Of a DNA stretch of 12,657 bases, positions 1-7,040 are shown one piece after another. A program made the position numbers and the translations under genes. Position 1 is the stretch's first letter, and every line of letters starts with the position of its first letter. The notes beneath the pieces were generated by a model. The model searched no databases. It saw only the letters and a program-made list of their open reading frames with translations, and was not told where the DNA came from. Source of the stretch: an uncultured Campylobacter sp. (lineage in GTDB: Bacteria > Campylobacterota > Campylobacteria > Campylobacterales > Campylobacteraceae); contig NZ_CALACG010000042.1 in assembly GCF_937890585.1 (NCBI RefSeq), forward strand, positions 1-12,657, written 5' to 3'.

Positions 1-4
1 TTAA

Positions 5-24
5 AGGGGCTAAAACTAGCCCCT
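5..24 (-). terminator. Hairpin just after mccA (terminator or mRNA-stabilising stem)
   Basis: A perfect 8-bp stem (AGGGGCTA paired with TAGCCCCT) closes a 4-nt loop and starts 5 nt after the mccA stop codon. Read on the minus strand it is followed by TTT and then AA, and the window ends there, so a full U tract cannot be confirmed. It may be a rho-independent terminator, a partial one that lowers expression of downstream mcc genes relative to mccA, or a 3' stabilising stem. Confidence 0.6.
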
Positions 25-29
25 AAATG

Positions 30-2096
30 CTATAAATTTTTGTTTAGAATTCTCTGAGCTTCTTTTATATACTCTTTAGAAGCATCGAGTTTTTGTTTAG
101 TGAATTTAAATCCGTGCATACCCCACGAACCATCTTTCTCAACCATATCGATTACTTCTTGAGCACTTTGGATTAGCTCGTAAACTCTTGCTTTATCGCT
201 TGACTCAAGTTTTTTAGTCTCAAGTAATGTATAAAGACCTTCGATACCAACTTTAACTTCAGAGAACTGAGTTTTCACTGGAGTTTGCCATCCCATAACT
301 TCATCATAAACTTGTTTTTGGTTTTTGAAGTGAAGTGTTGGTTTTAGCTCAGATAGTACTGGGCTGTGGCAGCCTTTAGTATCTTGCATATCTTTATCAG
401 CCCAAGATGTTCTAGCGCATGCCCACATTAAGTCAACGTAGTTATGTCCTTTTTTATCTCTATCGAAGTGCCAATCTTTTCCGTCTCTTGGACCTTTAGC
501 AGCGTCGCCAGGCAATAGAGATTTTTTATCTGGAGAAACCATGATTTTCCAAATGTGAGATCTTCTTTGAGTATCAAATCCAGCATTGTCTTGGAACTGG
601 ATAGCGTAGAAGTTCTCGCAGCTCATCATAAATGGCATGTGGCAAGATGCACAAGTGTTATCTTTGTGTGTATCTGCTTTAGATGCTATATATGCTTGAG
701 TTTCGTGGCAATCTTTACACTCTTTTTTGAGTTTAGGTTTTGTATATAACGCACTCAAGTAGCCTTGCTCTGAGTTATAGTTCATACCTTTGATATTTTT
801 ATCGCCTACAACTGGACCTGTGTTGTCGTGTGGATCGTGGCAAGTAACGCATCTCATACCTTTGTCATAGTGAGCTGTAAAGTATGATTGTGAGCCCTCA
901 GAACCACATCCTGGTCCCATTGATTTAAATTTAGAGCTTAATGATAGATCAAGCTTGCCGTTGTTTAATGGGTTAGCACGCATTAAGTCTGGGCTGAAGT
1001 TAAATCTTTGGTGGCAGCGTTCGCAGTTTGATGTTCTAAAGTTTGTAGCGCCATCAAGGTGACCGCCAGCTCCGTGACACTCCTCACAGCTTACGCCTTT
1101 TGAGATAGTGTGTTTTTGAAGCTCTTTAGGATTACCTAAAGCTGCATAGAACTCTTCTTTAGTTTTGAAGTCAAATTTAACTGGGTGGCAAACTTCACAA
1201 TATGATGAGTTTGCTTGGAAGAACATTGACTTTTTGTGTTTTGCAGCGTATGAAGCAAGACCACGTACGTATCCGCCGTTATCGCCGTACTCTTCAAGAG
1301 TGCCAGGGAATTCTGGTGCGATCTCTTTGATTTTCTTAACAGTAGCGTCATCTAAATTTAACGCCCATGTTCTTTGCCATTGGTTACCACCAGCTACGAT
1401 CTGGCCTGTACGATCACGTAATGTACCGCCATCAACATAGTATGTACCACGAAGCATCCAAGCATCTACGTAGCCAAATTTTGTTCTTAAGTGACCAACA
1501 GTTGCATAGATAACATCTGGTGTGATACCTTTTGGAAGGATAGACGCTGTATCTTTGTCAAATACAGGCTCTGTAAGGTTGTTGTTTACCTCTGGGTGCT
1601 CACCAGGGAAACGAATAGTCGTTGCGTGGCGAGATCTGCTCCATACCTCGTATTGAGCTGGGTGACACTCACCGCACTTTTCTGGACCAACAAATTTGTT
1701 AGGGAACTGAAGTGATGAAGTAGCTGGAATTCTATACATCATAGAACTATAGCCATTACCACCATCTCTTTTACTAAGCTTTGACATATCAAAGCCATGG
1801 CCTTCTGAAAGCCACTCTAGACCACGGTCGTGAACGTTTAGTTTACCAACCGTTTTGCCACCATAATCTTTAAAGATCGGGTGGTTCTTGAACAACCAGT
1901 TATACATCTCTTGCTCTTCTACTACGTAGTCTTGCAAGGAAATAACACCTCTACTTTGCAGTGTGCCTTTAGGATTTGCGATAACATCACGTGCTTTATC
2001 GGACATCTGCATATTATGCTCTTCGCAACAGGCCTGTGACGCGAAGATGCTAACACCCATGAGTAAGCCGGCTAAGGCTTTGTGTAAATTTCTCAC
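30..2096 (-). CDS. mccA: MccA, octaheme c-type cytochrome sulfite reductase (heme-copper)
   Basis: Periplasmic respiratory enzyme predicted to reduce sulfite to sulfide with six electrons, fed from the quinone pool. The 688-aa product has a Sec-type signal peptide (residues 1 to about 24). Seven classical heme sites are at residues 141-145, 300-304, 337-341, 358-362, 416-420, 460-464 and 482-486. An eighth is the CX15CH site C560...C576-H577, which is diagnostic of MccA. Cys397 and Cys493 lie outside all heme motifs and are 96 residues apart, as I recall for the two Cu(I) ligands of Wolinella MccA. Y121, K206, Y283, Y299, R364 and K391 match recalled active-site residues at a constant offset of two. 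The start is GTG, chosen because AAAGGAGG lies 4 nt upstream and the frame then begins with the signal peptide; the next Met would cut that peptide. An epsilonproteobacterial hydroxylamine oxidoreductase is the nearest alternative, but the CX15CH site argues against it. Confidence 0.95.
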   Translation of the reverse strand: MRNLHKALAGLLMGVSIFASQACCEEHNMQMSDKARDVIANPKGTLQSRGVISLQDYVVEEQEMYNWLFKNHPIFKDYGGKTVGKLNVHDRGLEWLSEGHGFDMSKLSKRDGGNGYSSMMYRIPATSSLQFPNKFVGPEKCGECHPAQYEVWSRSRHATTIRFPGEHPEVNNNLTEPVFDKDTASILPKGITPDVIYATVGHLRTKFGYVDAWMLRGTYYVDGGTLRDRTGQIVAGGNQWQRTWALNLDDATVKKIKEIAPEFPGTLEEYGDNGGYVRGLASYAAKHKKSMFFQANSSYCEVCHPVKFDFKTKEEFYAALGNPKELQKHTISKGVSCEECHGAGGHLDGATNFRTSNCERCHQRFNFSPDLMRANPLNNGKLDLSLSSKFKSMGPGCGSEGSQSYFTAHYDKGMRCVTCHDPHDNTGPVVGDKNIKGMNYNSEQGYLSALYTKPKLKKECKDCHETQAYIASKADTHKDNTCASCHMPFMMSCENFYAIQFQDNAGFDTQRRSHIWKIMVSPDKKSLLPGDAAKGPRDGKDWHFDRDKKGHNYVDLMWACARTSWADKDMQDTKGCHSPVLSELKPTLHFKNQKQVYDEVMGWQTPVKTQFSEVKVGIEGLYTLLETKKLESSDKARVYELIQSAQEVIDMVEKDGSWGMHGFKFTKQKLDASKEYIKEAQRILNKNL

Positions 2097-2149
2097 GTGT
2101 CCTCCTTTGAATTTTTTGAGCCTAAAATCAAAATGATTTCATACTGATA

Positions 2150-2178
2150 ATCTTAACAGCAAAAAAGGGGGGAATAGG
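2150..2178 (-). promoter_or_regulatory. Putative mccA promoter
   Basis: In the 98-nt gap between the kinase stop and the mccA start, the minus strand reads TGTTAAGAT, an extended -10 (TGn followed by TAAGAT) with the hexamer at 2150-2155. The -35 window at 17-bp spacing (2173-2178) reads CCTATT, far from TTGACA, which suits an activator-dependent promoter. Transcription would start near 2143, giving a leader of about 46 nt. No terminator lies between the kinase and mccA, so read-through is also possible. Confidence 0.45.
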
Positions 2179-2184
2179 GGGAAT
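2168..2184 (-). repeat. Tandem ATTCCCCC direct repeat at the mccA promoter, candidate regulator operator
   Basis: On the minus strand two copies of ATTCCCCC occur head to tail with a 9-nt period (2177-2184, then 2168-2175). They cover the predicted -35 position. OmpR-family regulators typically bind direct repeats with a period of about 10 bp at this location, and an OmpR-family regulator is encoded two genes upstream. That this is its operator is inference. Confidence 0.4.
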
Positions 2185-2194
2185 TTTTAATAAA

Positions 2195-3622
2195 TTATAA
2201 ACTTTCGAAACTAATTGTAAATGTTACGCTATTTTTGTCTGTATTTCTGGCAAATATTAGGGCATTATTTTTACTAGCGATAAGTTGGCTCATATATAGC
2301 CCAAGCCCGCTACCAGACTCTTTTGTAGTAAAATGTAGCTCAAAAATGACATTTAAAACCTGAGTTTTTATAGTGCCGGCATTATTTTCTATACATAAAT
2401 TTTTACGTCCGTCTTGTAAAAATGTATATATTTTTATCACTCTTGGTTTTATGCCCGAGCTTTTAAATGCGTCTTTTGCGTTGTTTATGATGTTTATTAA
2501 AATTTGGATTATCTCATTAAAATTTGCAAATATGGCAAAATTTTCTTTCACGTCGATTTGCACTTCTATCTGATATTTCTTTAGCAGAGCGCTTAATATC
2601 TTTATTGTCTGATTTATAACCTCATCTGCATAAAATTCTTTTTTTAAAGTCTTTGGATTAAAGAAATTTTTAAAGTCATCAACAGTTTCTGACATAAAAT
2701 TTATCTGCTTGCTCGTTTCCTCTATAAATTCATAAATTTTTGCCTCATCAAGCTTCTTTCGCTCCTGATAAAGCTCTAAATTTATTAAAGATGAGCTTAT
2801 CTGAGCTAGTGGCTGCTTCCACTGGTGCGAGATATTGCCTATCATCTCGCCCATAGAGGCTAGGCGGCTTTGATGTATCATGAGCTGCTCAGTCTGCTTT
2901 TTACTCTCCTCGCCACGCCTATGCATCTTATATACAAGTAGTAAAAATAGTCCAAAGATGACGCTTATAGCGCACATTATGACGATGACCTCTTGCAAAT
3001 GGTAGGTAAAAATGGCGCGAATTGGTATCTTAAACGAGATCATCGCAACCGTTTCGTTCACGTCTGGGATCTCTATGCCCTCCATGCCATATTTTTCTAG
3101 CATTTGTTGTGGGGCATTTGCGCTGCTATGACAGGCTAGACAGCTTGGACTTTGGTTTTTTATAGGCAGACCCACAAAGAGCTGTGAGCCATTTTCATCT
3201 CTTATTATCCTTACAAATTCTTGAAATTTATTTTCTTTAAAGCCTTGCAAGACGCTCGCTTCAAATTCATTTGGCTGGTGAGCTTTATTTAGCGGTGCGA
3301 TAGCAACTAGCTTGTAGTCGAAGTCTAGGTTGTATTTTTGCTTTTGGATATTGTAAATTTCACGGCTTATATATGAAGATGATAGAAGTCTTTCGTCAAA
3401 AAAATCCTCTTTTAAAATGCCCTCTTGCTTTAGCTGTTCGATCAGCGGGCGTTGCACGCCTGAGATGTACTCTCTTACAGAATTTATACTCTCAAGCACA
3501 TAATGCGCCTCTCTTTTGGCGTCTTTCATCGCTAGGTCGTTGTAAAAATTTAGCACAAGTGCTGATACTAGCAAGTATACAAAGATGAAAGCACCGACGA
3601 TTAGCTGAAATTTATATTTCAC
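2195..3622 (-). CDS. Membrane sensor histidine kinase with periplasmic c-heme (CXXCH) domain
   Basis: 475 aa. TM helix about 7-25, then a periplasmic domain of roughly 185 residues containing CLACH at 161-165, TM helix about 210-232, dimerisation/phospho-acceptor helix with H266 in HQWKQPL, and a C-terminal ATPase domain. The periplasmic part resembles the Tll0287-like (DUF3365) sensor family, which often carries a c-type heme site. The N box (QILINIINNAKDAF, about 373-386) and G2 box (GSGLGLYMS, about 437-445) are intact. The G1 box reads ENNAGTI instead of the usual xDNxGGI, so the conserved adenine-contacting Asp is Asn413. The start is GTG, lacks a strong SD and overlaps the regulator's 3' end by 11 nt, suggesting translational coupling. 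Placed directly before mccA, it probably senses sulfite or redox state for mcc expression. A Wolinella counterpart may be named MccS, but I could not verify that. Confidence 0.85.
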   Translation of the reverse strand: MKYKFQLIVGAFIFVYLLVSALVLNFYNDLAMKDAKREAHYVLESINSVREYISGVQRPLIEQLKQEGILKEDFFDERLLSSSYISREIYNIQKQKYNLDFDYKLVAIAPLNKAHQPNEFEASVLQGFKENKFQEFVRIIRDENGSQLFVGLPIKNQSPSCLACHSSANAPQQMLEKYGMEGIEIPDVNETVAMISFKIPIRAIFTYHLQEVIVIMCAISVIFGLFLLLVYKMHRRGEESKKQTEQLMIHQSRLASMGEMIGNISHQWKQPLAQISSSLINLELYQERKKLDEAKIYEFIEETSKQINFMSETVDDFKNFFNPKTLKKEFYADEVINQTIKILSALLKKYQIEVQIDVKENFAIFANFNEIIQILINIINNAKDAFKSSGIKPRVIKIYTFLQDGRKNLCIENNAGTIKTQVLNVIFELHFTTKESGSGLGLYMSQLIASKNNALIFARNTDKNSVTFTISFESL

Positions 3623-4301
3623 AAAGATAGCCTATACCATATAAATTTTTGATCACATCTTTGCCTAGCTTTCTTCTAAGCTCTTTTACGATGGTCTTTA
3701 TCGCCTCTTTTGTAGGCTGCTCGTACTCCCAGATGTAGTCAAATATCTGCTCATAAGTGATGGTTTTATTTTTATTGTTTATAAAATACTCAAAAAGACG
3801 GCTCTCACTCTTGCTTAGATGAGAAATTTGACCATTTACATAAAGTGCCTTTTTGCTAAAGTCATACTCTATATCATCAGCGATCTTAACCGTCGGAGTG
3901 CGTCCCACAAGCTCCATAGCGACATCCTCAAGCGCTTTTATGAAAGACTTTTTATCGTATGGCTTTGCAAGATATCTTGTGATCTTTAGCTCAACTGCTC
4001 GCCACAAATAGTCCTGCTCGACGTGGCTTGAAAGTATTACGATAGGGATTTTTTGATTGACAGCTCTTACTTTTTTGGCAACATCTAGCCCGTCGATATT
4101 TGGCACGCTTATATCAAGCACCAAAACATCATAGGCGTCGCTTAGTGCGAGCTCAAGCGCCTCAGAGCCGTCTTGCACGCCTGTCACCTCAGCAAAAAAT
4201 AGCTCAAGCGATGCGCAAATGTTTTTTAATATCGCCTCTTCGTCTTCTAGGCAAAGGACTTTTTTATTTGACAAAACGTCTAAAATATCACTCTCTTGCA
4301 T
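3612..4301 (-). CDS. OmpR-family response regulator, partner of the adjacent heme-kinase
   Basis: 229 aa. The receiver domain (about 12-130) has the acidic cluster E19-D20-E21, phospho-acceptor Asp63 in VLDISVPNIDG, Ser91 and Lys113. A winged-helix DNA-binding domain (about 135-229) ends in YGIGYLCEI, as in the OmpR/PhoB group. It is the first gene of the regulator-kinase-mccA run and overlaps the kinase start by 11 nt. The ATG start is chosen for the GGGA-type ribosome site 5 nt upstream and the predicted promoter just before it. The likely target is the mccA promoter repeat. A Wolinella counterpart may be MccR, from memory only. Confidence 0.85.
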   Translation of the reverse strand: MQESDILDVLSNKKVLCLEDEEAILKNICASLELFFAEVTGVQDGSEALELALSDAYDVLVLDISVPNIDGLDVAKKVRAVNQKIPIVILSSHVEQDYLWRAVELKITRYLAKPYDKKSFIKALEDVAMELVGRTPTVKIADDIEYDFSKKALYVNGQISHLSKSESRLFEYFINNKNKTITYEQIFDYIWEYEQPTKEAIKTIVKELRRKLGKDVIKNLYGIGYLCEI

Positions 4302-4324
4302 ATGATCCCATTTTTTTGCTCGAT

Positions 4325-4354
4325 ATTATCACGCTTTGGCTTAAAATTTGTCAC
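4325..4354 (-). promoter_or_regulatory. Putative promoter of the regulator-kinase operon
   Basis: On the minus strand a -35 GTGACA (4349-4354, five of six consensus bases) and a -10 GATAAT (4325-4330, five of six) are separated by 18 bp. The predicted start near 4318 leaves a short leader of about 17 nt before the regulator ATG at 4301. Confidence 0.5.
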
Positions 4355-4375
4355 AAATAATAAATTTAGCAGGGG

Positions 4376-4406
4376 TAAATTTAGCCAAGCTGGTTGGCTA
4401 AATTTA
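4376..4406 (-). terminator. Inverted repeat after the chemoreceptor gene, probable terminator
   Basis: A perfect 13-bp stem (TAAATTTAGCCAA paired with TTGGCTAAATTTA) closes a 5-nt loop, starting 8 nt after the chemoreceptor stop codon. It lacks a clear external U tract on either strand, though the AT-rich stem base could partly serve. The first 10 bases of its left arm (TAAATTTAGC) occur again at 4361-4370 as a direct repeat with a 15-nt period, so an alternative hairpin could form closer to the regulator promoter. Confidence 0.55.
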
Positions 4407-4414
4407 TATCTTTA

Positions 4415-6118
4415 TCATGTTCTAAAATGTGAAAGGCTTTGGTTAAGATTTTCTGTCATTTTAGATAGGTGAGCGGCTGCGACTGAAATTTCATCCATGC
4501 TTTTTGAGTTTTGTTTTGAAATTTCATCGATATTTACGATGCCTTTTATCAGCTCTTCGACCTTATGTCCAGTCTCTAAATAGTCCTTCGTAGAGGTCTC
4601 ATTTAAGCTAACGCTCTCGTTCATTAGCTGATTCATATTTTCTATTTTTTCATTGATTTGGGCTGATTTTTTACAAAGCTCGCCAGCTTTTTTAGCGTTA
4701 TCGCCGATGGTTTGGCTTGAGTTTGAGATCGCTTCAACGATTAAATTTATAGTTGCATTTATCTCGCTTAGGCTATTTTGCGTGCGCTCTGCTAGCTGCC
4801 TAACCTCATCAGCCACGACTGCAAAGCCACGTCCATGCTCACCTGCACGCGCTGCTTCTATGGCGGCATTTAGGGCAAGTAAATTTGTCTGATCAGCGAT
4901 GTCGTCGATGATATTTAAGACATCTTTTACATTTTTAGCTTGATCAGCTAGGCTTTTCATCGAGCTAGCGAGTGAAATTTCACTATTTGCAGCCTCATCT
5001 ACATTTTTGCTAAGTCCCAAAACATCGTTTGAGACCTCATTTATATATAGACAGGTCCTTTCAAGATTTTCTTTGCTCTTCTTAGCCTCTTCAAATGAGC
5101 TCTTTATCTCTTCTGACATGGTTTTTGCCATGTTTGTCGTATCTGTGACGATTAGCGAAGATTTGTTGGTTAAATTTGTAGTTTGAGCTGAGGTTGAAGA
5201 GAGTTGCTCGGCGATAGATGAGTTCTCATGCGCTAAGCCTTTAACACTTTCTATAACAGATCTTAGCTCGCTTGTTAGGTCATTTATCGAGCTTTTGATG
5301 TTTGAAATTTCATCTTTGCCACTAACTTCAAGCTTTTTAGTAAGATCGCCCTTGCCACTTTTTATCTCATCTGACATCTCGGTTAAATTTGCAACGATAT
5401 TTTTTATAGGTCTGATGATAGCCCTACTTAAGATAAATAGCACGATAGCTATCAAAACAACCGTGATCAGGGCGCAAGCGATGATAAAGGTTTTTGTATT
5501 TTGGCTGTTTTGCTCGTTTAACACGACCTTTGTCTTTTCTATCTCGTCCGCCAAGTCATCGACATATACGCCGCTTCCTAGCATCCACTTATATGGCTCA
5601 AAATTTGCAGCGTAGCCAAGCTTCTCCACTGGCTCCTCGCCCTCTTTTTTCGCCCAGCCAAATGTGACAAATCCGCCACCTTGTTTAGCCTTTTGGATGA
5701 GCTCTTTTATAAGAAGTAGCCCTTTTGGATCTTTTAGTCCGATCAAATTTTTACCCACAAGTGATGGCTTTTCAGGGTGCATCAAAACAACGCCGTCGTA
5801 GTCGTAGATGAAGATATAGCCAGTTTTATCGCTAAAGAATTTTAGCTTTGAGACGACTCTAAAAATTTCTTTTTTTATCTCATCGTCACTTAGCCCTTTT
5901 TCTTTGCCGCCATTGTAAATTTCACGCATCATTTGATTGATCGTCTCGACGTCATCTTTTAAATTTTCTTTTCTGGCATTTACCAGCTCGTCGTAGGACT
6001 TATGGGTGAAAAACTGAGTTAGATCGCTTGAAAATTTGCTATTTAAAAAGATGAGCAAACAGCTGACAAGTAAAACTGAAAAAACAAAAGTGAGAATTAT
6101 CTTTGTAGATATTTTCAT
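4415..6118 (-). CDS. Methyl-accepting chemotaxis protein with periplasmic Cache domain
   Basis: Transmembrane chemoreceptor signalling through CheW/CheA. The product is 567 aa from the chosen start. In residue numbers from an upstream ATG at 6127: TM1 about 10-29, periplasmic single Cache-type domain about 31-210 (motifs [11 protein letters not shown] at 103-112 and [11 protein letters not shown] at 181-191), TM2 about 213-233, HAMP about 234-290, then a long coiled-coil signalling domain with the conserved tip [19 protein letters not shown] (412-430) and [11 protein letters not shown]. No C-terminal NWETF-like tail is present. I chose the fourth-codon ATG at 6116-6118 because AAGGA lies 8 nt before it; the ATG at 6127 directly abuts that AAGG and has no usable spacing. 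Single-Cache receptors often bind small carboxylates, but the ligand here is unknown. It is probably transcribed alone. Confidence 0.93.
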   Translation of the reverse strand: MKISTKIILTFVFSVLLVSCLLIFLNSKFSSDLTQFFTHKSYDELVNARKENLKDDVETINQMMREIYNGGKEKGLSDDEIKKEIFRVVSKLKFFSDKTGYIFIYDYDGVVLMHPEKPSLVGKNLIGLKDPKGLLLIKELIQKAKQGGGFVTFGWAKKEGEEPVEKLGYAANFEPYKWMLGSGVYVDDLADEIEKTKVVLNEQNSQNTKTFIIACALITVVLIAIVLFILSRAIIRPIKNIVANLTEMSDEIKSGKGDLTKKLEVSGKDEISNIKSSINDLTSELRSVIESVKGLAHENSSIAEQLSSTSAQTTNLTNKSSLIVTDTTNMAKTMSEEIKSSFEEAKKSKENLERTCLYINEVSNDVLGLSKNVDEAANSEISLASSMKSLADQAKNVKDVLNIIDDIADQTNLLALNAAIEAARAGEHGRGFAVVADEVRQLAERTQNSLSEINATINLIVEAISNSSQTIGDNAKKAGELCKKSAQINEKIENMNQLMNESVSLNETSTKDYLETGHKVEELIKGIVNIDEISKQNSKSMDEISVAAAHLSKMTENLNQSLSHFRT

Positions 6119-6135
6119 AGCACACATCCTTGCAT
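6115..6135 (-). other. Possible leader ORF (MQGCVL) overlapping the chemoreceptor start
   Basis: On the minus strand ATG CAA GGA TGT GTG CTA TGA forms a 6-residue ORF. A strong AGGAG sits at 6144-6148, exactly 8 nt before its ATG, a better ribosome site than the one for the receptor. Its TGA overlaps the receptor ATG as ATGA, the classical arrangement for termination-reinitiation. Whether it is translated is unknown; chance is possible at this length. Confidence 0.35.
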
Positions 6136-6164
6136 TTTGGGATCTCCTAAAAATTGCGTGCCAT

Positions 6165-6170
6165 TTTATA
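6165..6170 (-). promoter_or_regulatory. Putative -10 box of the chemoreceptor promoter
   Basis: The minus strand has TATAAA preceded by TG about 30 nt before the leader ORF. No good -35 is visible; the upstream DNA is very A/T rich, as is common for Campylobacter sigma-70 promoters. I saw no convincing sigma-28 or sigma-54 site here. Confidence 0.45.
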
Positions 6171-6241
6171 CATTTAAATCTTAATTATAAATTAACTTTT
6201 AAAATTTAAGAAAAAAAGAGAAAATTTGATGAAAGAATTTA

Positions 6242-6295
6242 CTCAAAGCCCAAAATAACGAATAAGTTATAAATATTATTATTTTAAGCTTTGAG
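6242..6295 (-). repeat. Long interrupted inverted repeat between pyrE and the chemoreceptor
   Basis: CTCAAAGC (6242-6249) pairs with GCTTTGAG (6288-6295), and the inner AAAATAA (6252-6258) pairs with TTATTTT (6279-6285), separated by 2-nt mismatched steps and a 20-nt loop. It begins 18 nt after the pyrE stop codon. There is no run of T after the stem on the minus strand, so it may be a weak or rho-assisted terminator of pyrE or a protein-binding site. Confidence 0.4.
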
Positions 6296-6313
6296 CGATA
6301 AATTTTATAAAAT

Positions 6314-6922
6314 TTAGTTGCCTCTGCTTCCAGGCTTAATAGCCTTGCTACCACTCTTACAAAGCGGACAGTGCTCAGGCTCATAAATTTCAAACTCAAA
6401 ATTTCCTAAAGCAAAAAATGGCTTGTCGCTTGGCAGTTTTGCATTTGCCTTAGCTTCATTGCCTAAATTTGCAACCTTACAAAAGCCACGATTTGCAAGT
6501 GCCGCAAAGCCAACCACTTCGCCACCAAGGCTCTCTATCACGTGGGCCGCTTCAAGTGCTGAGCCGCCAGTTGTTATGATGTCTTCACAAACTATAAATT
6601 TCTCGCCCTTTTTCACTTCAAAGCCGCGCCTTAGGCTCATCACCCTATCAACGCGCTCTGTAAATATAAAGCGCTTTTTCGCCGCGCGAGCTAGCTCATA
6701 TCCAGCTAAAATTCCACCAAGTGCTGGTGAGCAAACGCTATCAAATTTAATGCCAAATTTCTCTATCACAGCGGCAAGCTCATCTGCTAGCTTTCCCGCC
6801 AAAGCTGGGTCTTCAAGCACCTTCGCACTTTGTAGATAAAACTGCGAGTGGTTACCGCTGCTTAGCAAAAAGTGCCCCTCCAAATACGCCCCAGCGTCCT
6901 TATAAATTTTCTCTAAATTCAT
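6314..6922 (-). CDS. pyrE: Orotate phosphoribosyltransferase (PyrE)
   Basis: Cytoplasmic enzyme of de novo pyrimidine synthesis: orotate plus PRPP gives orotidine 5'-phosphate and pyrophosphate. 202 aa, normal for the family. The N-terminal segment [16 protein letters not shown] (16-31) and the PRPP-binding loop [12 protein letters not shown] (110-121) are clear, with the flexible-loop arginines near 90-99. The C-terminal tail has a CPLC pair (185-188) and ends in KPGSRGN, a tail form known in many bacterial orthologs. The ATG start has AAGGA 8 nt upstream. It is divergent from the antiporter gene and is not in an operon with other pyrimidine genes in this window. Confidence 0.95.
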   Translation of the reverse strand: MNLEKIYKDAGAYLEGHFLLSSGNHSQFYLQSAKVLEDPALAGKLADELAAVIEKFGIKFDSVCSPALGGILAGYELARAAKKRFIFTERVDRVMSLRRGFEVKKGEKFIVCEDIITTGGSALEAAHVIESLGGEVVGFAALANRGFCKVANLGNEAKANAKLPSDKPFFALGNFEFEIYEPEHCPLCKSGSKAIKPGSRGN

Positions 6923-6950
6923 CGCTTTTTCCTTTTAAAATTTGCCAAAA

Positions 6951-6956
6951 ATCTTA
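6951..6956 (-). promoter_or_regulatory. Putative extended -10 of pyrE
   Basis: The minus strand reads TGTTAAGAT, identical to the 9-mer proposed for mccA, about 28 nt before the pyrE ATG. No clear -35 was seen. Confidence 0.4.
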
Positions 6957-7008
6957 ACACATACCCACTTAAGCCACTCTTTTTAAAATTTAATAAGCCC
7001 CACGCTTG

Positions 7009-7014
7009 TATAAT
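7009..7014 (+). promoter_or_regulatory. Putative -10 (TATAAT) of the antiporter gene
   Basis: A consensus TATAAT preceded by TTG lies 26 nt before the ATG at 7041. The -35 region is A/T rich without a match to TTGACA. With the pyrE -10 on the other strand, it makes 6923-7040 a divergent promoter region. Confidence 0.55.
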
Positions 7015-7040
7015 TCTTTCAACATACAAAAAGGACACAC

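Noticed and set aside
555..1715. Several open frames of 60-90 codons on the plus strand opposite mccA
   Set aside because: They are antisense shadows of the heme-rich coding sequence with no ribosome sites or recognisable domains. The same holds for frames opposite the chemoreceptor, pyrE, the antiporter and flgE.
30..2096. Reading the octaheme cytochrome as a hydroxylamine oxidoreductase (HAO)-type protein
   Set aside because: HAO-type proteins have eight ordinary CXXCH sites; here the eighth is CX15CH and two non-heme cysteines sit at the MccA copper positions.
2167..2181. G6 and G5 runs as a phase-variable homopolymer tract
   Set aside because: Campylobacter phase-variable tracts are usually 8 or more bases, and these are split by AATA and lie outside any coding frame. 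A promoter repeat fits better.
6119..6127. Chemoreceptor start at the ATG at 6125-6127 (MCAMK)
   Set aside because: AAGG directly touches that ATG with no spacer, while the ATG at 6116-6118 has AAGGA at 8 nt.
6242..6295. Calling the long inverted repeat a standard rho-independent terminator
   Set aside because: The stem is interrupted, the loop is 20 nt and no T run follows on the minus strand, so it is listed only as a repeat.
6199..6399. A 66-codon minus-strand frame overlapping the pyrE 3' end
   Set aside because: Low-complexity hydrophobic sequence running from another pyrE frame into AT-rich spacer, without a ribosome site.
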